A stretch of DNA of 64,000 bases from CAIYRG01 sp963747255. GTDB taxonomy: Bacteria; Pseudomonadota; Alphaproteobacteria; Micropepsales; Micropepsaceae. Both the position numbers and the translations under genes were made by a program. Positions within the stretch are counted from its first letter, which is position 1. Every line of letters begins with the position of its first letter. The stretch is taken from contig CAVVEG010000001.1 in the NCBI GenBank assembly GCA_963747255.1, positions 124,001-188,000 on the forward strand. The letters are read 5' to 3'. Positions 1 through 8,483 of this stretch are shown piece by piece. The notes under the pieces are model-generated. The model had not been told where the DNA came from. It saw nothing but the letters and a program-made list of their open reading frames with translations, and ran no database searches.

Positions 1-197
1 ATATGGTCACCGCGGATTTCCGTTCATACGCCGAAACGCAGCGGCGCATCGACGAAGTCTGGTGCTCGCGCAGCGAATGGATGCGGATGAGTGTGTCCAA
101 TATCGCCGCCATGGGCTGGTTCTCCTCCGATCGCGCGATTGCGGAATATGCCGATGAGATATGGAAGGTGCCGTGTGGTGGTCCGGGATTGAATTGA
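1..197 (+). CDS. glgP: Glycogen phosphorylase, C-terminal end (partial)
   Basis: The reading frame enters from the left edge and ends at a TGA at 195-197. The last ~64 residues match the C-terminus of bacterial glycogen/maltodextrin phosphorylases: a 'YAETQRRIDEVW' segment, then 'GWFSSDRAIAEYADEIWKV', which corresponds to the family's usual 'GxFSSDRTIxEYAxxIW' ending. The enzyme releases glucose-1-phosphate from alpha-1,4-glucans. The catalytic and PLP-binding parts lie outside the window, so activity cannot be judged. Confidence 0.85.
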   Translation, partial: MVTADFRSYAETQRRIDEVWCSRSEWMRMSVSNIAAMGWFSSDRAIAEYADEIWKVPCGGPGLN

Positions 198-303
198 CAA
201 TTATGGTGCAATGCAATAATTCATTTGTGCATCGCACAAATTTTCGTTGCGCGCAGGCCGTCAATCCGTAATTGTGCCGGCGACTGAGGAAGGAATTCGA
301 GCC

Positions 304-522
304 ATGCCTGAACAATTGCTTGCAGACGCACATCGGCAAATTCGGCAATTGGAGTCGCGGGTTGGGCATCAGAAGGTGCTGGTCGCACAGCTTTCAAAGC
401 ACGGCTTCAAGGGGGCTGCGGCAGAGGCTCTGACGCTTCTGGATACCCTGCAGAGAAGGCTTGGCCGGGATCGCCGCAACGCAGAATTGCTGCGGGAGAA
501 TGCCACCCTGGAGGCAATTTAG
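304..522 (+). CDS. Small hypothetical protein (72 aa)
   Basis: A short, charged, mostly helical protein with a heptad-like N-terminal half ('ADAHRQIRQLESRV') and a basic middle ('LQRRLGRDRRNAELL'). The ATG at 304 is preceded by a good ribosome-binding site (GAGGAAGGA). No family was recognised. Small coiled-coil proteins of this kind are common in Rhizobiales. It ends convergently against the downstream minus-strand gene with a 4-base overlap. Confidence 0.5.
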   Translation: MPEQLLADAHRQIRQLESRVGHQKVLVAQLSKHGFKGAAAEALTLLDTLQRRLGRDRRNAELLRENATLEAI

Positions 523-1055
523 GGCTCCTGCCGCGGCGCGCCATGAACGATGAAAGTCGCCAGATCCCAGGCGTTGCGAATTCCCGTCAGCAATAGCGCG
601 AGCGTCACGACGCCAACGCCGTACGGGGCGAGCGGAGGCGCAAACCACAGCGATGCAGCCGCTACCCCGAGTGCGAGATAATTCATCGCCGGAAAAACTC
701 CGTAGAAGAACTTGTCCGAAAAATCGGGTGGATTTGGCCAGTCGGGCGCCGACATCCGGCGCGTCGTCAGCAATGCGTAGGCAAGCCCCAGCACGGCGCT
801 GATGGCGAGCAGGACGCCTGCGATTTTTGGCGGCACGCCGGGCGCCTCTGAAATCGCGCTGACACCCACGACAATCGCGAAATGGAAGACAACCGGCGTC
901 AGGTAAACCTGCGCGCCGCGTGGACGCATTCGCGCATCGATGTTCGCCGTCAGCGTAACGACAACGAACAGCAGTCCGATAAGAGCGCCTGCCGCGGAAC
1001 CAACGAGCAGATAGAAATTGTCCCAGCCATCGAACACCTGTTCAGGCGCGCGCAA
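519..1055 (-). CDS. Hypothetical inner-membrane protein (178 aa)
   Basis: Four to five hydrophobic segments are visible, roughly residues 14-37, 53-70, 76-98, 120-140 and 143-160, so this is an integral membrane protein. The first helix contains 'LLVGSAAGALIGLLFVVVTL'. No catalytic motif is seen. Its start overlaps the 3' end of the upstream alpha-hydroxy-acid oxidase gene by 14 bases, so the two are probably co-transcribed and translationally coupled. The function is unknown. Confidence 0.6.
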   Translation of the reverse strand: MRAPEQVFDGWDNFYLLVGSAAGALIGLLFVVVTLTANIDARMRPRGAQVYLTPVVFHFAIVVGVSAISEAPGVPPKIAGVLLAISAVLGLAYALLTTRRMSAPDWPNPPDFSDKFFYGVFPAMNYLALGVAAASLWFAPPLAPYGVGVVTLALLLTGIRNAWDLATFIVHGAPRQEP

Positions 1056-2227
1056 CGCGCGCGGCTGTAATCTCCTTGATCGTCGGCGTGCCCATCTGCT
1101 GCATGGTCATCCTGAGTTCGGCGCGCAGGATTTCCAGCACGCGTTCCACGCCCTCCTGACCGAATGCCGACAGTCCCCAGATATAGGGCCGGCCCATGCC
1201 GACGCCGCGCGCGCCGGATGCGAGCGCCTTGTAGATATCCGTACCGTGGCGAACACCGCCGTCGAGGAACACCGGCACGAGGCCGCGGACCGCCTGCACA
1301 ACTTCGGGCAGGCATTCAATGGTCGGCCGCAGAGTCTCCGTCGCCCGGCCGCCATGATTGGAGACGATCAGGCCATCGACGCCATGCTTGACCGCAAGCT
1401 CGGCGTCATCCGCGCTGTCGATCCCCTTCAGCATCACCTTCATCCGGGTGAGTTTCTTCAGCCGGTCGAAGGTCGCCCAGGTGGCGTCAGCGGGATTAAA
1501 CCGCCCTTCCAGGCCGTCATACATCGGGCGATAAATCGCGACGCCCGGCCCCCCGGTGTGGCAGGAGAGGCAATTGCGCGTGTCCTCGCGCGCGAAGCGG
1601 GTCATGGTCGGAGTGTTGCGTCCGCCAAGCAGATCGACCGTCCAGACAAGCACGGGACAGCCGGCATCTTCGATGCGCTTGACCAGGCGCTCGGTATCCT
1701 CCCATTTCAGCGGCATATAGAGCTGCTGCCATGGCGGCGTACCCAGCGTGCCGGCAACCTGCTCGACTGGAAAAGTCGTCACGTTGGAAAGGATCATCGT
1801 GTGATGGCGCGCTTTCGCGGCGCGCGCCGTCGCGAGTTCTCCCTCCGGATGAAAGGCTCGCTGACCACCCACGGGGCAGATGAAAATGGGAGTTTCCCAG
1901 CGAACCCCGAAAACCTCTGTGCTCAGATCCGGTTTGGATACGTCCACAAGACGCCGGGGCTTGAGACCGATATGCCGGAACGCTTCGACATTGGCCTTCA
2001 GGGTCAGATCGTCGTCCACGCCGCTCGCCATATAGCCCCAATGCGCCGGTGGAAGCGCGCGCCGCGCCGCGGCCTCGAAATCCATCACCTGCAGCGCATC
2101 CTTTGCGCTTTTAAGTGCGGCGGATTCCGGCGCGGCCGAAAGCTGCTGCGCGAGCGCGCGAGCCGAGGGTGCCAGCACGGCGCTGGCGGCGAGGAAACTG
2201 AGAAAGTCGCGGCGGTGTCGTGTCCAT
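1042..2227 (-). CDS. FMN-dependent alpha-hydroxy-acid oxidase/dehydrogenase with Tat signal (5' frameshift)
   Basis: Member of the lactate/glycolate/mandelate dehydrogenase family. Visible family features are the N-terminal 'GVDDDLTLKAN' segment, the active-site 'SNHGGR' histidine loop, and 'VFLDGGVRHGTDIYKAL' plus 'GVGMGRP' of the FMN-phosphate site. An unusual 'CLSCHTGG' segment sits in the variable middle region. The open frame has a usable start only at GTG 2178, but the same frame upstream encodes 'RRDFLSFLAASAVLA', an excellent twin-arginine signal. The nearest ATG (2225-2227) is one base out of frame, and removing one G of its GG would give 'MTRHRRDFL'. The mature enzyme is therefore probably exported. 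A frameshift or sequence error lies at about 2215-2225. Confidence 0.8.
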
Positions 2228-2381
2228 GAGGCATCCTAGAACATTTTGCGCAAGCCTGCCCATGCTAATCACGGGCGAACTTCGCGTTAAACAACGAATA
2301 GCGGCCGTGAAATCCGGTGCGGCTTGACTTCGGCAGTGGTTCATCTTTTCGTTCCGTTCCCGGGGAGAAGAGGAACGGCTG

Positions 2382-2936
2382 ATGTCTGCGAAATCCGTTG
2401 ATAATGGCGTGAATGTAGAAGCATTGCTCGACGCCCGCAAAGCGCTTACCGAGGCGCCGGATGCCGCAAAATTCCAGTGGCGCGCATCCTGCAAATGGAT
2501 CAACGGCACCCATAGCCGAACGCTCGTGAAGAATTTCTTTGGATTGGGCGCGGAGCATGATCACCGCTCGGAATTTGCCTTTGACGCCGACCATCCGGAG
2601 ATTTTTGCCTCCGAGGACAAGGGTGCGACGCCGGTAGAATATGTGCTCGTCGGCCTCGCAAGCTGCCTCACGGCCGGCATTGCGGCGGTGGCGCAAAATC
2701 GCGGGATCCAGCTGCGCTCGGTCGAGGCGAGTATCGAAGGGGGAATGGACATTCAGGGCATCCTCGGAATCGATCGCGACGTGCGCAACGGATTTGACGG
2801 CATCAAGGTCAAATACAAAATCGATGCCGATGCGACGCCCGACGAGATCCGGGCACTTGTGGCGCAATCGCAAAAACGCTCGGCCGTGTTCGACATTGTC
2901 ACAAACCCCACCAATGTCAGTGTCGAGGTGAACTGA
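2382..2936 (+). CDS. OsmC family protein
   Basis: 184 residues with the OsmC/Ohr fold signature: 'DKGATPVEYVLVGLASCLT' around residues 80-98, then the long helix and 'VRNGFDGIKVKYKIDAD'. OsmC proteins reduce organic hydroperoxides with a cysteine pair. The first cysteine (LASC) is present. The usual second cysteine is replaced by serine in 'QKRSAVFDIVTNPT', so a classical peroxidase role is uncertain. A GA-rich ribosome-binding site (AGAGGA) precedes the ATG. The gene is followed 16 bases later by the flavin monooxygenase gene. Confidence 0.8.
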   Translation: MSAKSVDNGVNVEALLDARKALTEAPDAAKFQWRASCKWINGTHSRTLVKNFFGLGAEHDHRSEFAFDADHPEIFASEDKGATPVEYVLVGLASCLTAGIAAVAQNRGIQLRSVEASIEGGMDIQGILGIDRDVRNGFDGIKVKYKIDADATPDEIRALVAQSQKRSAVFDIVTNPTNVSVEVN

Positions 2937-2952
2937 CAGCCGCGCGAAACCG

Positions 2953-4200
2953 GTGAGCGGGGGGAAGAGCCGCAGGATTGCCTGCGTTATTATCGGCGCG
3001 GGGCATGCGGGGCTCGCCATGAGCCGCTGCCTCAGCCGCCGCGGAATAGAGCATATCGTGCTCGAACGCGGCGACGTGGCAAATTCCTGGCGCACCGAAC
3101 GCTGGGATTCGCTCCGGCTGCTGACGCCGAACTGGCAGAGCCGTCTCCCGGATTACGGCTATGACGGCGGCGATCCGGATGGCTATCGCACCGTTCCGGA
3201 GGTGGTCGAATTCATAACCGGATATGCGCGCGCAATTTCGGCCCCCGTTCTCCCTCAGTCAGGGGTAACGGCGGTCGGCTTTGCCGATCCGGGTTACCGC
3301 ATCGAAACCAGTCGCGGCACTTGGCGCTGTGATACCGCGGTGATCGCGACGGGCGCCTGTAACATCGCCGCGGTACCGCAATTCGCGGAAGCCGTGCCGC
3401 GATCCGTTCGCACATTGACCACGCTGCAGTATCGCAGTCCCTCGCGGCTCGAACCGGGAGGCATTCTCGTCGCGGGCGCATCGGCGTCGGGAATTCAGAT
3501 CGCTTATGAAATTCACCGCTCCGGCCGGCCGGTGACCCTTTCGGTGGGAGAACATGTGCGCGCGCCGCGGCTGTATCGCGGAAAGGATATCCAGTGGTGG
3601 ATGGATGCAAGCGGGCTTTCGGACCAGCGCTACGACGAAGTGGACGACATCGTCCGGGCGCGGCGGCTTCCCTCCATGCAACTGGTCGGTTCGCCCGAAA
3701 AGATGACGCTCGATCTCAACGCACTCAGCGCAATCGGCGTGCGGCTGGTGGGGCGCCTTGCCGGAATCAGGGATGGACGCGCGATGTTCTCCGGATCGCT
3801 CGCCAACCAATGCGCGCTGGCGGATCTCAAGCTCGGGCGGCTGCTGGATCACTTTGATGCCTGGGCGGAGACGGCCGGCCTCAATGGCGGAATGGGCGGC
3901 CCCGAGCGCCTACCCCCGACGCGCGTGCCGGCCTCGCCGCCGCTGGAATTGAATCTGTCAAACGGGGAAATCCGAACGATTGTCTGGGCAACCGGTTATC
4001 GCCCCGATTATTCCTGGCTCAAACTTCCGGTGTTCGACCGCAAGGGGCAGATCCGCCATGACGGCGGTGTGACGGAGGCGCCCGGCCTTTATGTCATGGG
4101 CCTTCAATTCCTGCGCCGGCGCAAATCCGCCTTCATCGACGGCGCCGCGGCCGATGCGGCCGATCTCAGCGCATTTCTGAGCCGGCATCTGGCGGGATAG
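2953..4200 (+). CDS. Flavin-containing monooxygenase-like FAD/NAD(P) oxidoreductase
   Basis: 415 residues. An N-terminal FAD-binding Rossmann motif (GAGHAGLA) is followed by 'ERGDVANSWRTERWDSLRL', typical of single-component flavin monooxygenases. A second nucleotide-binding motif (GASASG, near residue 178) and a C-terminal 'WATGYRPDYSWL' motif complete the pattern. Such enzymes hydroxylate or Baeyer-Villiger-oxidise small soft nucleophiles. The GTG at 2953 is used because no in-frame ATG precedes the FAD motif. The gene probably forms an operon with the OsmC gene. The substrate is unknown. Confidence 0.8.
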   Translation: MSGGKSRRIACVIIGAGHAGLAMSRCLSRRGIEHIVLERGDVANSWRTERWDSLRLLTPNWQSRLPDYGYDGGDPDGYRTVPEVVEFITGYARAISAPVLPQSGVTAVGFADPGYRIETSRGTWRCDTAVIATGACNIAAVPQFAEAVPRSVRTLTTLQYRSPSRLEPGGILVAGASASGIQIAYEIHRSGRPVTLSVGEHVRAPRLYRGKDIQWWMDASGLSDQRYDEVDDIVRARRLPSMQLVGSPEKMTLDLNALSAIGVRLVGRLAGIRDGRAMFSGSLANQCALADLKLGRLLDHFDAWAETAGLNGGMGGPERLPPTRVPASPPLELNLSNGEIRTIVWATGYRPDYSWLKLPVFDRKGQIRHDGGVTEAPGLYVMGLQFLRRRKSAFIDGAAADAADLSAFLSRHLAG

Positions 4201-4241
4201 CCACTTCTAAATCGGCAATTAAAAACAGTTTGGAGAGTGGC

Positions 4242-4274
4242 CTTTCCGATTCCTTCCAGCCGGAAAGGGCTCTA
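4242..4274 (+). repeat. Short palindromic intergenic repeat, copy 1
   Basis: Arms CTTTCCG (4242-4248) and CGGAAAG (4261-4267) flank CATTCC-type spacer sequence, and the element ends in GGGCTCTA. Near-identical elements lie at 6491-6523 and, inverted, at 51578-51611. It resembles intergenic palindromes widespread in Rhizobiales and Caulobacterales genomes. It lies just upstream of the exported methyltransferase gene and would fold in the transcript. Confidence 0.6.
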
Positions 4275-4308
4275 CTGTGCCTCCAGCAACATTGTTGGGG
4301 ATGCGAAG

Positions 4309-5076
4309 ATGAAATTCCGCCTTGCACATGCCGCCTTCGCCGCGCTCGCGCTTGTCGCTTTTGCCGCAGGCCCGGGCTTCGCGGCCTCTGAGAAAGTGCC
4401 TGCCTTCGTCGCTGCCGCGGTCGCCGATCCCAACCGGCCGAAAGCGGACACAAACCGCGACGCCGATCGCCTGCCGGCGATCATGCTGGCGTTCTCGGGC
4501 GTAAAACCCGGCGACAGGGTGGCGGAACTGATTCCGGGGCAAGGTTATTCGACGCGGCTGTTGTCCGCCGTCGTCGGGCCGAAAGGACATGTCTATTCGC
4601 TCAACCTTGCCACGCTGATCCAGCGTATCCGGGATCAGATCAAACCCGTTACCGACAATCCGGCCTACGCGAATGTCACGGTTTCCGATCAGGATTTCAG
4701 CGACCTGAAACTGCCGGAGCCGGTCGATCTTGTGTGGACGGCGCAGAATTATCACGACTTCAAGGTTCCCGGGATGTTCTTTGTCGATACGGAGGCAATG
4801 GACCGGGCGATTTTCGCCGCGCTGAAGCCGGGCGGACTCTACGTCATCATCGACCATGCGGCGGCGCCCGGATCGGGCACGCGCGATACCACGGCGCTTC
4901 ATCGCATCGATCCGGCGGTTGTGAAAACAGAGGTGACGGCGGCAGGATTCAGGCTGCTGCGCGAGAGCCATGCACTTGCCAATCCGAATGATCCGCACAC
5001 GGCGCGCGTTCCCGGTCAGGGCGGGATTGGCGACAAGTCGGACAAATTCTTCCTCGTTTTCCAGAAGCCAAGGTAA
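4309..5076 (+). CDS. Exported class I SAM-dependent methyltransferase-like protein
   Basis: 255 residues beginning with a clear Sec signal (hydrophobic 'AAFAALALVAFAAGPGFAA', predicted cleavage after GFA-A). The rest resembles a class I methyltransferase: a glycine motif degenerated to 'ELIPGQGYSTRLL', an acidic post-strand motif, 'DLVWTAQNYHDF' and 'LKPGGLYVIIDH'. A secreted methyltransferase fold is odd because SAM is cytoplasmic, but this exported subfamily is widespread in proteobacteria and its role is not established. The ATG at 4309 has the signal peptide directly behind it. The next secreted protein begins 21 bases downstream. Confidence 0.75.
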   Translation: MKFRLAHAAFAALALVAFAAGPGFAASEKVPAFVAAAVADPNRPKADTNRDADRLPAIMLAFSGVKPGDRVAELIPGQGYSTRLLSAVVGPKGHVYSLNLATLIQRIRDQIKPVTDNPAYANVTVSDQDFSDLKLPEPVDLVWTAQNYHDFKVPGMFFVDTEAMDRAIFAALKPGGLYVIIDHAAAPGSGTRDTTALHRIDPAVVKTEVTAAGFRLLRESHALANPNDPHTARVPGQGGIGDKSDKFFLVFQKPR

Positions 5077-5096
5077 ATCCCGCTCTCCCTGAAACG

Positions 5097-5939
5097 ATGC
5101 GCAAATCCTGCAGAATCCGCCCAATGCTTTCGCTGGCCCTTCTGGCAAGCCTCGCCGGAATGGGCCCTGTGCAGGCTGCCGTCGCCGGTGCGCCCCCCGA
5201 TTTTTCCCCCACCGCCCAAACGGCCTGGATCGGTATCGGCATCGGCGCATTCCTTCCCGTTGCCGGCTCGCCAAAGCCGATCGCGCAGGACCCGGCCTAT
5301 CGCTATATTCCCAATGGCACTCCGGGCGAGCAGCCGACCCAGCGCATCAGCGACATCGGCAACCCCAATCTGAAGCAATGGGCCAGAGACGTGATGAAGA
5401 AGGACAACGGCGAAGTGCTCGCCGGGAAATTCGCCTTCACCGCCCGTTCTTCCTGCCAGCCCGGCGGCGTTCCGGGCTTCGACGTGCTTCTCGGGGGTGC
5501 GTTGTCCATCCTGCAATCGCCGCGAGAGGTCACGATGATCTTCAGCGGCAACAGCGAAACGCGGCATATCCGGCTCGATGCGGCTCACACCGCCAATCCG
5601 AAACCGTCCTGGTACGGTGAATCGGTCGGCCACTACGAAGGCGATACACTCGTTGTCGATACGATCGGGCTCAACGACAGGACTTTCCTCGACAATTACC
5701 GCACGCCGCATACCGAAAAGCTGCACGTCACCGAGCGCTGGCGCCTGATCGAGAACGGCGCCAGGCTCGAAATTTTGTTGACCATCGACGACCCGGATAC
5801 GTTCAACGCGCCCTGGCAGGCGCTGCGCCAATACGAACGTACGAACCGGACATTCGCGGAGGATATCTGCTCCGAGAACAATTCAAACCCGTTCGGTATC
5901 GACTACGGCACGCCGGTCGCGGGCAAGCCGGATTTCTGA
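5097..5939 (+). CDS. Secreted protein of unknown function, paralog A
   Basis: 280 residues with an N-terminal signal peptide ('MLSLALLASLAGMGPVQAA'). The body carries 'PSWYGESVGHYEGDTLVVDT', 'DNYRTPHTEKLHV' and a C-terminal 'CSENN...KPDF' ending. The same blocks recur in the products at 41644-42510 and 46024-46890, so the window holds three members of one family. Homologous proteins are usually annotated hypothetical. No catalytic residues can be named, though conserved H, D and E in the GHYEGD block could form an active or metal site. It is probably co-transcribed with the exported methyltransferase. Confidence 0.7.
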   Translation: MRKSCRIRPMLSLALLASLAGMGPVQAAVAGAPPDFSPTAQTAWIGIGIGAFLPVAGSPKPIAQDPAYRYIPNGTPGEQPTQRISDIGNPNLKQWARDVMKKDNGEVLAGKFAFTARSSCQPGGVPGFDVLLGGALSILQSPREVTMIFSGNSETRHIRLDAAHTANPKPSWYGESVGHYEGDTLVVDTIGLNDRTFLDNYRTPHTEKLHVTERWRLIENGARLEILLTIDDPDTFNAPWQALRQYERTNRTFAEDICSENNSNPFGIDYGTPVAGKPDF

Positions 5940-6042
5940 TTTTCTGCTCAATGATTCCCACTTCGAATTCCAGCGATGATCCCCCCGATCGAGGCTGCAG
6001 CCTGCCATTCGATTCGAAGGATGCGCTATGTGAAAGTGGTCC

Positions 6043-6321
6043 TCAATCTTCTCCACCCCGGAATCCGATGCAATAAAAGGATCTCGTCGCCTGATGCTCG
6101 CCGGTCATCCCGTTATCACTGACGATCTGCGGCGGACCCATGATCTGAGCATACTGAAAGCCTGAGAAATAGCATTGGTCCTGCGCATTGAGAAAAGCGC
6201 GTGACTCTCGGGTCAAGCGGTTCTGATCGGTATATTGATAGGTAACGCTTACCACCTTGAATCCTTGATTCGCGCAACCGGAGAACACCAATGAGACCGC
6301 TGCAATTACGACGTGGGCCAT
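6043..6321 (-). CDS. Small putative lipoprotein (92 aa)
   Basis: The N-terminus 'MAHVVIAAVSLVFSGC' has a hydrophobic stretch ending in a lipobox (F-S-G-C), so Cys16 would be lipidated. The body has three further cysteines and a 'TYQYTDQNRLTRESRAF' segment. The frame stays open upstream, but that extension is low-complexity and arginine-rich, so the ATG at 6321 just before the lipobox is preferred. It lacks a strong ribosome-binding site. No known family was recognised. Confidence 0.5.
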   Translation of the reverse strand: MAHVVIAAVSLVFSGCANQGFKVVSVTYQYTDQNRLTRESRAFLNAQDQCYFSGFQYAQIMGPPQIVSDNGMTGEHQATRSFYCIGFRGGED

Positions 6322-6671
6322 TCGGCGCGGGATAAGCCGGCTCGTAGGCGTCAGGAAGGAAACCTTCAGGCCGCGCTGATCGGAAGGAGGACGGCGAAGG
6401 CCCATGGGATCGCGTGCCCCGGTTCTTCTGCGGCGAACATCTCGACAAAACTGGCACATCCGTGTCGCGTACGGAATCAAATCATCGCGATATTCCGATT
6501 CCTTCCAATCGGAAAACGCTCTACGCGCCAGCACTCGTCCAAATTGAGACGATCCAAATGGCCCCTGCCGTGCCACGGCAAGCGTTATGATGGCAACGAT
6601 CCAGACTTCTTCCCTTCTGCGCCTGGATCGTCTGTATCGCTCAGCCTCGTCATGTTCATGGAGGTTCGACT
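6322..6671. other. Intergenic stretch with palindromic repeat
   Basis: No convincing gene. The only recognisable element is the palindromic repeat at 6491-6523. Open frames here are extensions or shadows of the lipoprotein gene. Confidence 0.5.
6491..6523 (+). repeat. Short palindromic intergenic repeat, copy 2
   Basis: Arms TTCCGAT (6493-6499) and ATCGGAA (6508-6514), ending in ACGCTCTA. It shares the CCGATTCCTTCC core with the copies at 4242 and 51578. Confidence 0.6.
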
Positions 6672-7259
6672 TCACGACCGCGCAAACTTGAGCAAAGGCT
6701 CAATGTCGTAGTTGTCCGCAGCCCTGAGTGCGGCAATGTAGCGTTTCCGCAACTCTCCTGGCTCCCGCAGACTTCCTGTCCCCCAGGAAAAGCGTTCGCC
6801 TCCGAGCTGCATGATGAGCAGATCGGCAATCAGGCGTGCGTGTCTCCCATTACCATTTGGGAAGGGATGTATATGAGTCAGGCGATGATGGAAACGCAGA
6901 GCGATTTCGTCAGGCGGGTAGGCCATGTGCTCGATCCACGTCTTTGTGTCATCAAGCAACATGCGTACAGCTGCTGGAATCTCCCAGTAATCGATTCCGA
7001 TGTTGCGCTCGCTGGTACGAAATCGTCCGGCCCATCGCCACACGTCATTGAACATGTGAAGATGAAGCGAATGGACAAAACTCTCGGTGAGGATATCGCG
7101 GTGGCGGCGCGAGGCCCAATCCTGGCCGAGCGCGATGTTTTCCTGCTCCGCCGCATTCAATTCGGCGCGGGTGGTGATATAGGCCGGTTTAAGGTCACGC
7201 TTTTCCGCTTCGGTGAGCGGTGTTGCCGCGTCAGCTGGCTGCTCGAATATATCGCTCAT
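6672..7259 (-). CDS. Fic-domain protein, mobile mystery protein B type
   Basis: 195 residues with the Fic core motif 'HPFPNGNGRHAR' near residues 128-139, matching HPFx(D/N)GNGRxxR, so the AMP/NMP-transfer machinery looks intact. 'FHHRLTHIHPF' precedes it. Fic proteins transfer AMP or related groups to target proteins. An obvious inhibitory helix motif is not evident. The start overlaps the stop of the upstream HTH gene (ATGA, 7256-7259). This order and size match the 'mobile mystery protein A/B' pair, which behaves like a toxin-antitoxin module. Confidence 0.85.
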   Translation of the reverse strand: MSDIFEQPADAATPLTEAEKRDLKPAYITTRAELNAAEQENIALGQDWASRRHRDILTESFVHSLHLHMFNDVWRWAGRFRTSERNIGIDYWEIPAAVRMLLDDTKTWIEHMAYPPDEIALRFHHRLTHIHPFPNGNGRHARLIADLLIMQLGGERFSWGTGSLREPGELRKRYIAALRAADNYDIEPLLKFARS

Positions 7260-7717
7260 GAATCATCCCACAGCGCACGCGGGTTCATGTCGCGTGCAAG
7301 GGCGTCGATACGCTCCGCAAAATCCTTGGCGGGCACGCTCTGGTCTTCGAGCAACATGGAATGCTCGACTGATTGCAAACGGCGCTTCGCCACTTTGCGC
7401 GCCTGTTCGCGAACAATGGTTTCGAGCGGGTCGTTCGGCACGAGCGCATAGACGAGGGTGCAATTCATCGCCTCGGCGATACGGCGCAGCGTCGCCAACT
7501 GGATCGTCCCTTTCATTTCGGACTGTTCCATCGCAACGACGGTGGGCTGTTTTATCTTCAGCCGTTTTGCCAGTTGTGCGGATGACATCCCGAGCGCTTC
7601 GCGGATAGCCTTGATCCACCCGCGCACTGGCGGCTTGAAGCGCGTGGCCGGCCGCATGCCTTCGAACCGGGATTCCAGGCTTTGGCGGGATTGGGTGGAA
7701 ATACGTGTGTTTTTCAT
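7256..7717 (-). CDS. HTH regulator, mobile mystery protein A type (antitoxin-like)
   Basis: 153 residues with an XRE-type helix-turn-helix around residues 33-75 ('LGMSSAQLAKRLKIKQPTVV...LATLRRIAEAMNCTLVYALVP'). This matches mobile mystery protein A, the partner of the downstream Fic protein, with which it overlaps by 4 bases. The ATG (7715-7717) lies inside the first of several palindromic sites, which suggests the protein represses its own operon. Confidence 0.85.
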   Translation of the reverse strand: MKNTRISTQSRQSLESRFEGMRPATRFKPPVRGWIKAIREALGMSSAQLAKRLKIKQPTVVAMEQSEMKGTIQLATLRRIAEAMNCTLVYALVPNDPLETIVREQARKVAKRRLQSVEHSMLLEDQSVPAKDFAERIDALARDMNPRALWDDS

Positions 7718-7820
7718 AGCCTATCGCCTATTAAGCAGTTCACTGATAATAGACTGTAGTCTATATTTTATGCGTTTTCATATAGCCTATAGGCTATCGA
7801 ATTTCCAGTAACCTATAGCC
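7716..7820 (-). promoter_or_regulatory. Operator cluster of the HTH/Fic operon
   Basis: Upstream of the HTH gene there is a perfect 16-base palindrome ATAGCCTATAGGCTAT (7782-7797), a second site ATAGACTGTAGTCTAT with 7-base perfect arms (7749-7764), an imperfect copy ATAGCCTATCGCCTAT over the start codon (7716-7731), and a half site CCTATAG (7812-7818). They share ATAGnCT...AGnCTAT. The repetition and spacing point to cooperative binding by the encoded HTH protein. Confidence 0.75.
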
Positions 7821-7904
7821 CAAATGTTTGCGATACGCGCCTACTTCACCGGCGACGCTTCTTGCCCGGCCAGGGGAGCACGCCGTCCAATTCCCTCAGA
7901 GATC

Positions 7905-8483
7905 CTATGGGGAGGTGGATCGCGACCGGCACTCTGGAAGAGTGCGGTTGCAACCACCCACTCTGGGGACGACCATGCAAATTAGACCTGACCGACCTGA
8001 AGCGCCGAGCGCTATCCGTAGTGATCTTGGTGCAATTTTCGTTTCAATGGAACTCAGTCGCTCAAGCTGGCTGATCACCTCGCTGTCGCCGGGTGGCGGC
8101 GAGAAAATGTCGAAGCATAATGTGCCCTCGCAAGAGCGACGGCCATGCTTGTTGTTGTAGATGTCGAAGCTGAGCTGGTCGGTGGGCATGGTAAGGCCCG
8201 ATTCTTCTGCAACCCACGCAACAACTTCGCCAAGGGCATACTTCAAAAATTCTTCGTCGATATGGCTTTCGTCGCGAAGGGTAAAATCAAGGTCTTCCGA
8301 GAACCGATAGGTAAATAGCATTTCTTGAGACAGGTGCCGCCCTTGAATACCCAAGAGTCGCAAAGTTCGGGATGTGCATTGATTCCCGGCGAGCATCCAG
8401 CCGAGAACGTAATCTTTCTCGACGACATTGGGGAGCAATCCGAGGGCAGAGGCGGTTTCAAGGATTTCGCGCTTGTCGATCAT
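7905..8483 (-). pseudogene. AbiEii-type nucleotidyltransferase toxin, frameshifted and truncated
   Basis: The start overlaps the AbiEi stop (ATGA, 8480-8483), as in type IV AbiE systems. The first ~35 residues ('ETASALGLLPNVVEKDYVLGW') match AbiEii. Then the conserved 'WVFKGGTCLKKCY' nucleotidyltransferase motif lies in another frame, and 'TYRFSEDLDFTL' returns to the first. One extra G near 8384-8387 and a missing base near 8310-8318 explain this. The product also ends after about 190 residues instead of ~300, so the C-terminal helical region is lost. Even with repaired frames the toxin looks truncated. Confidence 0.75.

Noticed and set aside
1018..2229. A long plus-strand frame opposite the alpha-hydroxy-acid oxidase
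   Set aside because: The minus strand carries all family motifs. The plus frame is an antisense shadow.
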